In this document: positions 17,021-26,688 of the stretch, in pieces
Numbering within the stretch: position 1 is the first letter of the stretch
How the letters are laid out: every line of letters begins with the position of its first letter
Assembly: GCA_012840225.1 (NCBI GenBank)
Contig: DULU01000098.1
Coordinates: 29,071-93,070, forward strand
Direction: 5' to 3'
Length of the DNA: 64,000 bases
From: Bacillota bacterium
GTDB taxonomy: Bacteria > Bacillota > Limnochordia > DTU080
The notes under the pieces: generated by a model
Database searches by the model: none
What the model was told of the DNA's origin: nothing
Seen by the model: the letters and a program-made list of their open reading frames with translations, nothing else
Position numbers and translations under genes: made by a program

Positions 17021-20000
17021 TCAATTTATATCCAGGCTCACCGTCAACTTATGCTCGCCGGGAGCCAGGTTGAGCATCAAGGTGTCTCCCTTCATGCTCC
17101 AGTCCAGCAGTTGGTGTGAGGACGACACCGCCCTGACTGCCGCTCCCTTTCCGGCCGGCAATTGCAGGGCGACTTCATATGGCTTTGATCCTGGAACCGC
17201 CGGATGCTGGATGGTACCGCTGATGCAGGTCTGGGTGAAGGTCAGCTCGGCGCTGATTTTTGCCGTGGCTTCCAGACTATAGCCATATCCGGACTGCCAG
17301 TAGGTACCTTCGGCGATGAGGAGCCCATAGGTGCCGTCGTTCCGCTCTCTCCAGGCAGCCACTGCCCCATCGGACTTGGCTGCGCCAACCTCCAGCACGG
17401 CGGCGGCTTCACCGGCTTCACCGGCTTCACCGGCCTCACCCCGGCGGAAGAGGACCAGGGCTTCTTCGGCTTCTTCGGTTTCCTCGGGGGCGGCGATTTG
17501 CAGGCGCACGCCTTCCCCGGCGGCTCCGGCAACCACTTTTTCTACCTGCAGCCTAGGCTGCCCGCCCCGCTCCTGGCCGTCCTGACCTTCCTGACTGGCC
17601 GTATCTTTCTTGCCGGGAGCCAGTACCGCCAGGAAGGAGCCGGTCTCTTTGGCTTCTTTGGTGGTGGCCGTCAGGTGCCATTGGACCGGTTTGTTCATCG
17701 GCTCATCCAGCGGCACGGCAAACTGGTCGGTTTGGCTGTAAGATAAGGGACTCTCCGCCCACAGATAAGTGTCGAGGTAAGCTTTGGGCGCTTCGAAGAA
17801 TATATGCCCCATATTCCCTTCGCCTTCATCAACGGTCATCTGGTGGTAGGAGTGGAGCAACCAGCTGTAGGTGCTGGGCTTGGGCGCCTTAAGATCGTCG
17901 TAGAGAACGAATATATCGGGCCGGACGTAAACGGCATGGCGCACGAAACGCTCCAGCAGTGAAGATCCATAGGCCTTTTGGGCGTCTCCGGCGGTATAAT
18001 CGAAGCTCTGGCCGTTCAGGAAACCGATGATCTGCCCTTTGGCGGCGAGCGACTGTACAATCTGACCTTTGCCGTCGACCAATATGCCGTTGTGCGCCTG
18101 GGTAGTCTTCGTCCAGTTCATATGATGTTCGCTGCCATACCAGGGACGATAGCCGGAAGAGATGGCGAGCGGCTCCCCATAGGCCTCGAGGGTAAAGGTG
18201 TTCTGATCGGCGAAGCTATGGCTATAGGAACCGTAGGGGCTGCTCTTGAGCATGAACTGGATGCCGTCTCTCCCGTCTCCGCCCATATATTTATGAAAGA
18301 CGGTCCAGCCGATATCGGCAAAATAGGCCGAGGGCGGGAGGTCGAGCGGCGCTTTGGTGGAAACGCTGCGGACGTCATGCAGCACGGTGCGGATAAAACC
18401 CATCACGCCCATTTCCACCGTAACACCCAGCTTGCCGGCATACCATTTGTAATATGGATTATCATAAACGGCAGCCAGGAGATTCATCACCGCCCCGTCG
18501 GAAGAGGTGGGACTGCGATCGGCAAAGTCGCCGAACGGCCCCATTTTGCTATAGGGCGGTTGGGTGTAGAGTTTGAAGTTGCCGGTGTTGCGGAAAAAGG
18601 CTTTCTGAAACAGATCCAGGCCGGTGGCTTCCCGCAAGGCATCCACGAACCAGAATACCCGGTTCATGTAGCTGGTCCAGTAGGAATGGCCTTCCGCCCA
18701 GCCGCCCTGATCCTTACCCCAGGCGGGATAGATGGCGTAGAATATGCGGACGACGTAATCAAACCACTCCTCCGCCTCGGGTATCTCGCCCAGGAAGGCG
18801 ATGGCCGCCTCTCCCAGGAAGCCGAGGGAGCGGCCGGCGTGGCTGGCGTAGGGACGGCTTTCGAATTTGCGCTGTTTCAGTATCTGATAGGCTTCGTTGC
18901 CCCTGATGCGCATGACATTGCGGATAATCTCCCTGTCCTCCGGGGTGAGGGCGTCATAGGCCCAGGTGTAGGCCCTGCTCATCTGCAGGAGGATGGGCAT
19001 GGACGACTCATCGTTCACGGCAGCGCTGGTGGCACCGTTGGGGCTGGGATCCCAGGAGGCAATGTGCAGCATCCAGCGACGGGCGTCCTCGCCGAAAGCT
19101 TTATCTCCGGTCATCATGTAGGCAAAGGCCAATAACTCCATGGTGTTGGTGGCCTGGGTGGTTATGGAATACTGGCGCCACAGGTTTACATCCCACACAC
19201 CGCCGGGCCGGCAATGGGGCGGCTCGTTGGGCAAAACCTGAAAGCGAGCGGTGAGAGCTTTGGTTTTCAGGTCGTTCCATAGAAGGCGAAAAAGCAGATC
19301 GCCGCTGTTCGGCTTATTCCGCCATTCCTCCAGGTTTTCAGGCCTGACAAAAAGCCTGGGGTGGGATGCGGGAATCTGCGCCCGCACCTCTTCCAGCGGC
19401 GGGAGCGGGAAGTGGATGGCATTGGCGTCGATGTTAAAAGCCCGCACCTGCGTAGCCTGTGATTTGTTGCCCCGGCCGTCTACACCCCGTACCCGCCAGT
19501 ACCAGGTCTTGGTGTCGTCCAGGAGCGTGGAAGGAGTATAGATGCTGATGTCGATATCCGGAACAGTGATGGTGTTTTCCGGCGAGAACTGCGGATCGGT
19601 GGAGTATTCCAGGATATATGATGTGGCACCGGTGATGGGTATCCACACGAAGGAAGGTGGATTGGTGGTAACCACCGCTCCGTCTGCTGGGGAGTAATCA
19701 AGTGTTTCGTCATTAGGCGTCAAGTTTACGTCACCACCCATCCAGGAATCTGCGCTGATCAGTACCAAAGAAGCATTGTCGAAACGGGCAATGCCGCTGA
19801 TGGTGGTCATGGAATATAAGATGATGGAAACCCACACCGTTCCTTCCGGTGCTTCCATGGTTATGGTCAATTTTTCCCAGTCGGATTTGTTGGTATAGAT
19901 AGCTTGATGCTTGATGCGTTGTTTTCTGGCATCCAGAAAGTCGAGATATAGGTATGCCCGGCCTTTCTCCTCAGCCATCGCCCAGACTGAAGCTCTATAA

Positions 20001-20389
20001 ATTTGGCCTGCAGAGGCCGGAAAATTCTCGCTGCGTAAACCATAGCCGGTGGTGGTGGAAGGATCTTTAATGGTAAAATTCCAGTTACCGTCGAAAACCG
20101 GGGAGTTCTCGAAAAATAAATGTGTACCTAATTCCCCTGAAGAGCCGAAGAGCTGCCAGCCCGGCGGTATGGCGCCGGGGGTCTGAATCTCGAAACCGGC
20201 GTTGGTCAAGAGTTCCTTTTCGGCTGCAAGGGCCGGCTCCACCCCCACTCCGCCGCCGCAGAGGAACAAAACTGCCGGTACCAGAATTGCCATAAGCAAC
20301 AGCTTCGTGACCTTGGTCATATTCACCACCCTCATTCTTATTCTCATTCCGCTCGATGCTTCCGATGTTCCTTTTGCCGTTGGCGCCAT
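17021..20389 (-). CDS. Secreted multidomain heparinase II/III-family lyase
   Basis: About 1122 residues. A long n-region precedes a signal peptide (LLLMAILVPAVLFLCGGGV ... ALA-AEKE). Residues about 60-215 look like a carbohydrate-binding beta-sandwich (opening LLTNAGFEIQTPG), then a fibronectin III-like module (about 235-330, WYWRVRGVDGRGN). An alpha/alpha-toroid follows from about 345, and then the heparinase II/III beta domain with YSHSFADQNTF and WTKTTQAHNGILVDGKG. The start is ATG 20389, eight bases after GGAGG; TTG 20407 overlaps the ribosome site. An EAG repeat run (about 17400-17435) interrupts the C-terminal part. Expected to act outside the cell on uronate-rich polysaccharide. Confidence 0.85.
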   Translation of the reverse strand: MAPTAKGTSEASSGMRIRMRVVNMTKVTKLLLMAILVPAVLFLCGGGVGVEPALAAEKELLTNAGFEIQTPGAIPPGWQLFGSSGELGTHLFFENSPVFDGNWNFTIKDPSTTTGYGLRSENFPASAGQIYRASVWAMAEEKGRAYLYLDFLDARKQRIKHQAIYTNKSDWEKLTITMEAPEGTVWVSIILYSMTTISGIARFDNASLVLISADSWMGGDVNLTPNDETLDYSPADGAVVTTNPPSFVWIPITGATSYILEYSTDPQFSPENTITVPDIDISIYTPSTLLDDTKTWYWRVRGVDGRGNKSQATQVRAFNIDANAIHFPLPPLEEVRAQIPASHPRLFVRPENLEEWRNKPNSGDLLFRLLWNDLKTKALTARFQVLPNEPPHCRPGGVWDVNLWRQYSITTQATNTMELLAFAYMMTGDKAFGEDARRWMLHIASWDPSPNGATSAAVNDESSMPILLQMSRAYTWAYDALTPEDREIIRNVMRIRGNEAYQILKQRKFESRPYASHAGRSLGFLGEAAIAFLGEIPEAEEWFDYVVRIFYAIYPAWGKDQGGWAEGHSYWTSYMNRVFWFVDALREATGLDLFQKAFFRNTGNFKLYTQPPYSKMGPFGDFADRSPTSSDGAVMNLLAAVYDNPYYKWYAGKLGVTVEMGVMGFIRTVLHDVRSVSTKAPLDLPPSAYFADIGWTVFHKYMGGDGRDGIQFMLKSSPYGSYSHSFADQNTFTLEAYGEPLAISSGYRPWYGSEHHMNWTKTTQAHNGILVDGKGQIVQSLAAKGQIIGFLNGQSFDYTAGDAQKAYGSSLLERFVRHAVYVRPDIFVLYDDLKAPKPSTYSWLLHSYHQMTVDEGEGNMGHIFFEAPKAYLDTYLWAESPLSYSQTDQFAVPLDEPMNKPVQWHLTATTKEAKETGSFLAVLAPGKKDTASQEGQDGQERGGQPRLQVEKVVAGAAGEGVRLQIAAPEETEEAEEALVLFRRGEAGEAGEAGEAAAVLEVGAAKSDGAVAAWRERNDGTYGLLIAEGTYWQSGYGYSLEATAKISAELTFTQTCISGTIQHPAVPGSKPYEVALQLPAGKGAAVRAVSSSHQLLDWSMKGDTLMLNLAPGEHKLTVSLDIN

Positions 20390-20407
20390 CACCATTACCT
20401 CCTCCAA

Positions 20408-21049
20408 TCTGTCCTTCCCTTCTGCTTTTCTACCTACCTCCTACCGCACCCGATTCGGGAACCGAGCTGGGCTGCCCTGCCCTGAGCTCGAACGGAGCTC
20501 GGACGGAACTCGAACGGAACTCGGACGGAACAATGACAGAGCTCTGACGGCAAGCCATATGTTCACTATTGTCCATCTATTTGTCTTTTACTCACCTGAT
20601 TATCTTTGTCCGCCTGTTTGTCTCCACCCACCTGTTTACCTATATCAATTTGTTTGTCTTTGACCACCTGTGGGCCTCTGCTTCGGCCACCTGTGGGCCT
20701 CTGCTTATGCCTTTGTCCTATGCTACACGTCCACACTATTAAATTTGCTGTTCCACACTATTTTCCAAGATCCTTTATTTTTGCGATTACGTATGCTGGC
20801 ATGGAAGGCGAGCCGTGGGCGGCAGAGGAGGAGGCAGGAAGATGAGGGACGAGGGAGGCGAGGGGTGAGGGGTGAAGAGAGCAAGGAGGGGTCGACACCC
20901 TGCAGTTTTGGTAGAAATTATCCATAGCTGAAACAGTGCCTCTACCGGGTAATAAGCTGTAACAATGCCATTATGGCTGTGGAGCCACGCTCCTTAGCTG
21001 GCCGAGTGATGGGGCAATAGTGATGGAAAAAATACGGCAAAATCTTGGG
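20408..21049. repeat. Non-coding stretch with short tandem repeats
   Basis: Between the lyase start and the long repeat array. It holds alternating AACTCGAACGG and AACTCGGACGG units at about 20485-20535 and two copies of CCACCTGTGGGCCTCTGCTT at about 20662-20706. Purine-rich simple sequence follows near 20815-20890. No gene or clear promoter seen. Confidence 0.55.
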
Positions 21050-22005
21050 GACGGCTCTTCTGCACGGCCACCATCCCCGCCCTCCCCCTTGTCCTTGCTG
21101 ATTTGGTTCAACCTCGTTGGTGCCAATGCTGCTGGCAATAATTGCCACCCGAGGGGAAGGTTGAGGGAGCGGTAAAATTTGGGCCACATGTCCCTCTTGC
21201 GGCATAAAAGCCCAGCTGAGCATACTCAATGGGTACTTTTTTACCACCCTCTACTGCCCTGCCTCTCCATCCCCACCTTTGTTGATTTGGCTCCACCTTG
21301 TTCTGGCGCCAACGACTGCTGGCAATAATTGCCACCCGAGGGGAAGGTTGAGAGAGCGGTAAAATTTGGGCCACATGTCCCTTTTGCGGCATAAAAGCCC
21401 AGCTGAGCACATGGAATGGGTACTTTTTTACCGCCCTCCACTGCCCTACCCCTCCATCCCACCCTTGTTGATTTTTGGCTCACCTTGCTCTGGCGCCAAC
21501 GGTTGCTGGCAATAATTGCCACCCGAGGGGAAGGTTGAGGAAGCGGTAAAATTTTGGCCACATGTCCCTTTAGCGGTACAAAAGCCCAGCTGAGCATACT
21601 CAATGGGTACTTTTTTACCGCCCTCCACTGCCCTGCCTCTCCATCCCTGCCCTTTTTTGATTTGGCTCACCTTGCTCTGGCGCCAACGCTGCTGGCAATA
21701 ATTGCCACCCGAGGGGAAGGTTGAGAGAGCGGTAAAATTTGGGCCACATGTCCCTTTTGCAGCATAAAAGCCCAGCTGAGCATACTCAATGGGTACTTTT
21801 TTACCGCCCTCCACTGCCCTGCCTCTCCATCCCCGCCCTTGTTGATTTGGCTCACCTTGCTCTGGCGCCAACGCTGCTGGCAATAATTGCCACCCGAGGG
21901 GAAGGTTGAGGAAGCGGTAAAATTTGGGTCACATGTCCCTTTTGCGGCATAAAAGCCCAGCTGAGCATACTCAATGGGTACTTTTTTACCGCCCTCCGCT
22001 GCCTC
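21050..22005. repeat. Tandem array of five ~186-bp repeats
   Basis: Five full units plus a partial leading unit. The marker palindrome GGCAATAATTGCC starts at 21134, 21321, 21508, 21694 and 21879, giving periods of 187, 187, 186 and 185 bases. Each unit also carries GCGGTAAAA and its complement TTTTACCGC about 60 bases apart (for example 21356-21364 and 21426-21434). Inner pairings TTGGGC/GCCCAG and CCCA/TGGG lie between them. Units differ by scattered substitutions and small indels. Period lengths are not multiples of three, so the long minus-strand open frames across it are not one protein. No spacers, so not CRISPR. Function unknown. Confidence 0.85.
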
Positions 22006-22179
22006 TCGACTGGATAACACCGCCCACCGAACATAGGCGGTCTCAAGACAGCGGCCATTGGCAGACCCAAGGGGAGACCCAAGGGAAACGCAGGATAGGA
22101 TAGATTATGGACATATGGACAGATGTTCTGATGGCAAGCCAAAGTCTGGCCAAGGGCGGACCAGAGCTAACCTTTGAGC

Positions 22180-22315
22180 ATACCTCGAGGCAAACCTCAG
22201 GGCAGACCTCAGAGCACACCGCACCATGGCACCATAGCACCATGGCATCATGGCATCATAGCACCATGGCATCATAGCACCATGGCATCATAGCACCATG
22301 GCATCATGGCAGGTC
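22180..22315. repeat. Minisatellites upstream of the dnaE-like gene
   Basis: Two adjacent arrays. At about 22177-22225 there are four degenerate 12-bp units of the type GGCAAACCTCAG. At about 22217-22312 the 16-bp unit AGCACCATGGCATCAT is repeated, with some 8-bp partial units. They end a few bases before the -35 of the SOS promoter. Confidence 0.75.
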
Positions 22316-22317
22316 AT

Positions 22318-22346
22318 TTGACATAGGATGGATTATGCGCTATACT
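22318..22346 (+). promoter_or_regulatory. Sigma-A promoter of the dnaE-like gene
   Basis: TTGACA at 22318-22323 and TATACT at 22341-22346 with a 17-base spacer. Transcription would start at about 22353, inside the first LexA-like box. The start codon is at 22399. Confidence 0.85.
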
Positions 22347-22347
22347 A

Positions 22348-22377
22348 CGAACATAAGTTTTCAGAACATCTGTTTTG
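22348..22377. promoter_or_regulatory. Two tandem LexA (SOS) boxes
   Basis: CGAACATAAGTTTT (22348-22361) and AGAACATCTGTTTTG (22363-22377). Both keep GAAC-N4-GTT with the T allowed in the Bacillus/Actinobacteria consensus CGAAC-N4-GTTYG; centres are 15 bp apart. They lie just after the -10 hexamer, over the predicted start of transcription, which is an effective repression position. Confidence 0.75.
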
Positions 22378-22398
22378 TTCGTCGGGAGGATTTACCGG

Positions 22399-25300
22399 AT
22401 GCCTGCGGGGAAGATTCCTTTTGTGCACCTGCATGTTCATTCTCCCTGGTCCTTTATGGACGGGGCCGACAGGCTGGAAGATCTGATCAATGCCGCCGCC
22501 CGGCTGGACATGGGCGCCTTGGCCCTGACCGACCACGATAATGTCTGCGCCGCCGTCCGTTTCTACCAACTGGCCACGGCGGCGGGTATAAAGCCTATCC
22601 AAGGGTGTGAAATAACCTTCGCCGGCTTTCGGGCGCGGGGTCCTTTTCATCTCACCCTCCTTGCCACCGGTCCCGAAGGGTATGCCAATCTATGCCGCCT
22701 TCTCTCCCTGGCCCACCTGGAAAACGAAAGGGGGCAGCCGCTCCTTTTGCCGGCGCATCTCGCCGAACATGCCGCCGGTTTGATCGTCCTCTCGGGATGC
22801 CGTCGGGGGGAGATTCCTTCGCTGCTGTTGCGCGGGAACAGTGAGGATGCCCTGCAGGCGGCCAGGGACTATGTGCAGATCTTCGGGCGGGAAAATTTTT
22901 ACCTGGAATTGCAAGCCTTGCGCCTGCCCCGCACCAGGCAGCTCAATGCCGCCCTGGAAGATCTGGCAGCTCAGATCGGCTGCCGCACCGTCGCCACCAA
23001 TAATGTGCATTATGCTACGCCCGATCGTTTCGCCCTGCACGATCTGCTCACTTGCATCCGTACCCAGATCTCCCTGGACGACGTGCATCCCGACCGCCCT
23101 CTGAACGGGCAAAACTGGCTGAAGTCGGCGGAAGAAATGGCAGCTCTCTTCTCAGAACACAGCCCAGCCTGTTTGGCTGCCAGCGCGGAGATCGCCGCCC
23201 GCTGCCGCCCCGTCATTTTGCCCAACAGGCATCTTTTTCCCCTCTTTCCCACTCCTCCGGGCACCACGGCCGCCGCTTTACTGAAAGACAAAACTTATGC
23301 CGGCGCCGCCCGCAAATATGGCGTTCACACCATCCCCCCGCACATCGAAAGCCGCCTTGAGCACGAGCTGAACATCATTTTCCGCCTGGAAGTGGAGGAT
23401 CTTTTCCTAACTGTGGCGGATGTGGTGGAGTATGCCAGATCCAGACGCATTGCCTATTGCGGCCGGGGCTCGTCCGCCAACTCGGCCGTCGCTTATGCTC
23501 TGGGTATCTCCGAAGTGGACCCCATCGAGCGGGATCTGCTATTTGAACGCTTCCTCTCCCCGGAACGGGCCGACCTGCCGGACATCGACATCGATTTCGA
23601 ATCTTCCCGCAGGGATGAAGTGATCGATTACGTCTTCAAAAGGTTCGGCCGGGAGAGGGTGGCCGGAGTTTGCACCTTTTCCACCTATCAAGCCCGCTCG
23701 GCCATCAGGGATTTCGGTAAGGCGCTCGGCTTTCCCCAGGAAGAGATCGATACCCTGGCCAAAACCTTTCCTCATATGCATGCCGACCGTATTCCCCTCG
23801 CCTTGCAGGCCTTTCCCGAACTGCGCCACAGCCGGCTGCCGGTGGAACGATATGAACGCCTTTTCGGCTTCTGCGCTCAGGCGGCGGGTTTCCCGCGCCA
23901 TATCAGCACTCATCTGGGCGGCGTGGTGGTATGCCGTCACCCCATTCACCTGGTCAGTCCCCAGCAGATGGCGGCGAAAGGCATTCCCGTCATTCAATTT
24001 GATAAAGACGACTCCGAATACCTGGGACTCCTCAAGCTCGATCTTCTCTCCCTGCGCACGCTGAGCGCAGTGCGGGATACCCTGGACTCCCTGAACTCCC
24101 CGGATTCCGCAGTAGCCAAACCGGCAACACCCAAACCGGCGGCGCCGACCGAGCCCGCCGACATCCCGAGGAACGACCCCGAGACTTTGGCCATGATCGA
24201 TGCCGCCGATACCGTCGGCATCTTTCAGCTGGAATCACCGGCGCAGAGGGCTCTCCAGTCCATGCTGAACATCGACCGGATGGAGGATATTGTGGCCGGT
24301 ATCTCCCTCATCCGCCCCGGACCGATCCGCGGCGGCATGGTCGCTCCTTACGTCAGGCGCCGTCAGGGTCTGGAGCAGGCCTCCTACCCCGACCCCAGGC
24401 TTAAGCCCATACTGGACAGGACCTATGGGGTGGTGCTCTATCAGGAGCAGGTACTGCAGATAGCCGTCGCCATCGGCGGCTTCACCCCCGGCGAGGCGGA
24501 TAAGCTCAGAAGGGCTATGAGCAGCGCTCGCTCCGAGGCGGAGATGCAGAAGGTGATCGATCTTTTCATCAGCAAAGCGGTGGCCAACGGTTGCCATGAG
24601 GATGTAGCCCGCCGCATAGGAGCCAGCCTGGCCGCCTATTCAGGTTACGGCTTCTGCCAGGGGCATGCTGAAGCCTTTGCCGTCACCGCCTACAGAACCG
24701 CCTATCTTCTCCGCCACCACCCCGCCCATTTTCTGGCGGCCCTCATGAATAATTATCCGCTCGGCTATTACCCGCTGCACACCCTGTGCCTGGAAGCCAG
24801 GAGGCGCGGTATCGCCGTGCTCCCACCCGACATCAACCTGAGCAGCGACCGCTTTGTCGTACAGCAGGAGGGCCGGGCCATCCGCACCTCCCTGCGGCAA
24901 GTGCGCCAGGTGGAGTCTTTGGCGGCCGGTATAGTAGAGGAAAGAGAAAAAAATGGACCCTACACCGACCTGGTGGATTTTTGCCGCAGGATCAATCCAT
25001 CGATAGATGCCCTCCACCAGCTGATCCTGGCCGGCACCTTCGACGGATTCGACATCAACCGACGGCGGGTTTTCTGGCAGGCGGCTCAAGCGTTGAAAAT
25101 GGCATCATGCCCTGTCGGCTGGCTCGTCGTCTACCCGGATCAGAGCCCAGGCCTGGAGCAGGGCCCGGGCCTGGTGCAGGAACCGGGCCTGGTGCAGGGG
25201 CCGGATCAGGAGAAGAGCCGGCCGGCTAACCGGGCATCCGTGGCCGATTTCACCCCGCCCGAGAAGATATATTACGAAATCAAAGCTTTGGGCTTTCCCA

Positions 25301-25665
25301 TCAGCGGCCACCCGCTGGAGCTCGTACGCCGGCAACTCATGCAGGAAGGCTTCAGCACCACGGCCGAGTTGTCCCGCCTGCTCAGGGCGGACGGGCGGCA
25401 GGTGACGGTACGGGTGGCCGGCCTGGTGATCAGGCCGCACCGCCCGGCCACGAGAAGCGGCCGGACGACCGTCTTCTTTTCTCTGGAGGACGAATACGGC
25501 TTGGTGGATGTCACCGTCTTTGAGGATGTATATCAAAGGTACGGCCGGACTATCTTCTCTTCACCGGCCCTGAAAGTCGCCGGGCATCTTGAACGGCGGG
25601 GGAAGCGCGCCACCCTCACCGCCCACTCCATACAGCCTTTCCGCATCGCCGGGTTGGTGGAGTGA
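22399..25665 (+). CDS. dnaE: DnaE-type DNA polymerase III alpha subunit, SOS-controlled
   Basis: About 1088 residues. An N-terminal PHP domain (HLHVHS at residues 10-15, LTDHDN) precedes the C-family polymerase core. GRGSSANSAVAYALG, the catalytic aspartates in PDIDIDF (about 394-400) and the fingers region follow, with a C-terminal OB fold (TVRVAGLVI ... VFFSLEDEYGLVDV). The start is ATG 22399 with GGGAGGA eight bases before. The promoter with two LexA boxes makes it damage-inducible, as for error-prone DnaE2/ImuC, though no imuA or imuB is present here. Low-complexity insertions occur at about 24090-24170 (Pro/Ala) and 25141-25215 (GLVQ-type 18-bp units). It could also serve in replication; length fits both DnaE types. 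Confidence 0.85.
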   Translation: MPAGKIPFVHLHVHSPWSFMDGADRLEDLINAAARLDMGALALTDHDNVCAAVRFYQLATAAGIKPIQGCEITFAGFRARGPFHLTLLATGPEGYANLCRLLSLAHLENERGQPLLLPAHLAEHAAGLIVLSGCRRGEIPSLLLRGNSEDALQAARDYVQIFGRENFYLELQALRLPRTRQLNAALEDLAAQIGCRTVATNNVHYATPDRFALHDLLTCIRTQISLDDVHPDRPLNGQNWLKSAEEMAALFSEHSPACLAASAEIAARCRPVILPNRHLFPLFPTPPGTTAAALLKDKTYAGAARKYGVHTIPPHIESRLEHELNIIFRLEVEDLFLTVADVVEYARSRRIAYCGRGSSANSAVAYALGISEVDPIERDLLFERFLSPERADLPDIDIDFESSRRDEVIDYVFKRFGRERVAGVCTFSTYQARSAIRDFGKALGFPQEEIDTLAKTFPHMHADRIPLALQAFPELRHSRLPVERYERLFGFCAQAAGFPRHISTHLGGVVVCRHPIHLVSPQQMAAKGIPVIQFDKDDSEYLGLLKLDLLSLRTLSAVRDTLDSLNSPDSAVAKPATPKPAAPTEPADIPRNDPETLAMIDAADTVGIFQLESPAQRALQSMLNIDRMEDIVAGISLIRPGPIRGGMVAPYVRRRQGLEQASYPDPRLKPILDRTYGVVLYQEQVLQIAVAIGGFTPGEADKLRRAMSSARSEAEMQKVIDLFISKAVANGCHEDVARRIGASLAAYSGYGFCQGHAEAFAVTAYRTAYLLRHHPAHFLAALMNNYPLGYYPLHTLCLEARRRGIAVLPPDINLSSDRFVVQQEGRAIRTSLRQVRQVESLAAGIVEEREKNGPYTDLVDFCRRINPSIDALHQLILAGTFDGFDINRRRVFWQAAQALKMASCPVGWLVVYPDQSPGLEQGPGLVQEPGLVQGPDQEKSRPANRASVADFTPPEKIYYEIKALGFPISGHPLELVRRQLMQEGFSTTAELSRLLRADGRQVTVRVAGLVIRPHRPATRSGRTTVFFSLEDEYGLVDVTVFEDVYQRYGRTIFSSPALKVAGHLERRGKRATLTAHSIQPFRIAGLVE

Positions 25666-25789
25666 TAGGGTGGTGGAGTGATAGGGTGGTGGAGTGGTAA
25701 AGTGGCAAGGTGGTAAAGTGGTGAGGCGGCGGGCTGATAGGATGGCTACGGATCATAGATCATAGGCTGATAGCCTGATCTGCCGCCTC
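25666..25789. repeat. Repeat spacer between convergent genes
   Basis: Units of GGTGGAGTGATAGG that begin inside the last codons of the dnaE-like gene (about 25656-25700) and fade into GGTAAAGTGG-type variants. The stop codon itself is part of the repeat. Confidence 0.65.
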
Positions 25790-26473
25790 TCAGCCGTTCC
25801 AGGGCAGGAGGCATTCCGGCACATCGTTGGCTGCCGAGTTGACGATGGTGGAGACGCGATAGGCCTCCATCTCCTCAGCCGGATAGGGCTGCATGAGGGA
25901 CTTGATCAGCTGGGGATCATATGAGTCATGATTGAGCCAAAGATCGAAGGCCCCAGGAGGAAGGAGGACGGGCATGCGATTGTGAATGGGGGCCACTAAG
26001 CTGTTGGCCTCGGTGGTCAGGATGGTGCAGGTGCAGGTAAGGCTGTCGTCCTCTTCCCGCCGCACTTCCCAAAGCCCGGCCAGGCTCATAATGTGCCCGG
26101 CCCGCAGGCGGATATAATAGGGTATCTTGGCCTTGCGTTCGGGCGAGCGCTGCCATTCGTAAAAACCGCTGACGGGAATAATACAGCGGCGCCGGCGCCA
26201 GGCATCACGAAACGCCGGTTTTTCGGCCGCGGTCTCCGCCCGGGCGTTGATCAGCTTATAAGCGATGGCTGGATCTTTGGCCCAAGGCGGCAACAACCCC
26301 CAGCGCAGGTAGACTGCTTGGCGTTCTTGGGCGGGCGGCTGGATCACAGCCAGAACGTCCTGACCCGGAGCCACATTATACCGGGGAGTGAAATCCAGTT
26401 GCAGGAGGCGCAGTCCATATAGTTCCAATATCTGCTCCACACCGGTGATGTTGCTGGCAATGCGGCCGCACAT
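25790..26473 (-). CDS. SRAP/HMCES-type abasic-site DNA-protein crosslinking protein
   Basis: 227 residues, the standard size of bacterial YedK-like proteins. The catalytic Cys2 follows the initiator Met (MCGR). Other active-site residues are at the expected places: Asn76 and Arg78 in INARAE, Glu106 in GFYEW and His164 in APIHNRMP. The family binds abasic sites in single-stranded DNA and shields them by a covalent thiazolidine link. It is convergent with the SOS-controlled polymerase, matching its known association with the SOS response. I find no LexA box upstream; a TTACAG-N18-TATAAT pair lies about 65 bases before the start. Confidence 0.92.
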   Translation of the reverse strand: MCGRIASNITGVEQILELYGLRLLQLDFTPRYNVAPGQDVLAVIQPPAQERQAVYLRWGLLPPWAKDPAIAYKLINARAETAAEKPAFRDAWRRRRCIIPVSGFYEWQRSPERKAKIPYYIRLRAGHIMSLAGLWEVRREEDDSLTCTCTILTTEANSLVAPIHNRMPVLLPPGAFDLWLNHDSYDPQLIKSLMQPYPAEEMEAYRVSTIVNSAANDVPECLLPWNG

Positions 26474-26688
26474 GGTGGTTTGTTCCCCTTTCGCCGGATT
26501 GAGCTGTCTTGCTCATCCTGAATTTTATTATAAACCATAATGATCACAACCTGTAATGCCTCCCCACAGCCCCCACGGCTTGGTCTGCCTTTCGCCGGAG
26601 CGAGTGTCAAGCGGCCACCTCGCCGAGTATAATAAAACGCTACTAGTTCCGGATTCCTAGGCTTATCCAAGATAGAGGGGATGGTCAG

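Noticed and set aside
21050..22005. CRISPR array
   Set aside because: The repeated unit is the full ~186 bp with no unique spacers, and no cas genes are near.
21108..22142. Several overlapping 96-145-residue minus-strand frames with repeated peptides (for example KGTCGPNFTALSTF) in the repeat array
   Set aside because: Unit lengths of 187, 187, 186 and 185 bp do not keep a single frame, the same DNA is open in two frames, and no consistent start with ribosome site exists. The array is treated as non-coding.
26474..26560. LexA box upstream of the SRAP gene
   Set aside because: Only GGAACAAACC near the start was found, which lacks the GTT half. No box can be claimed.
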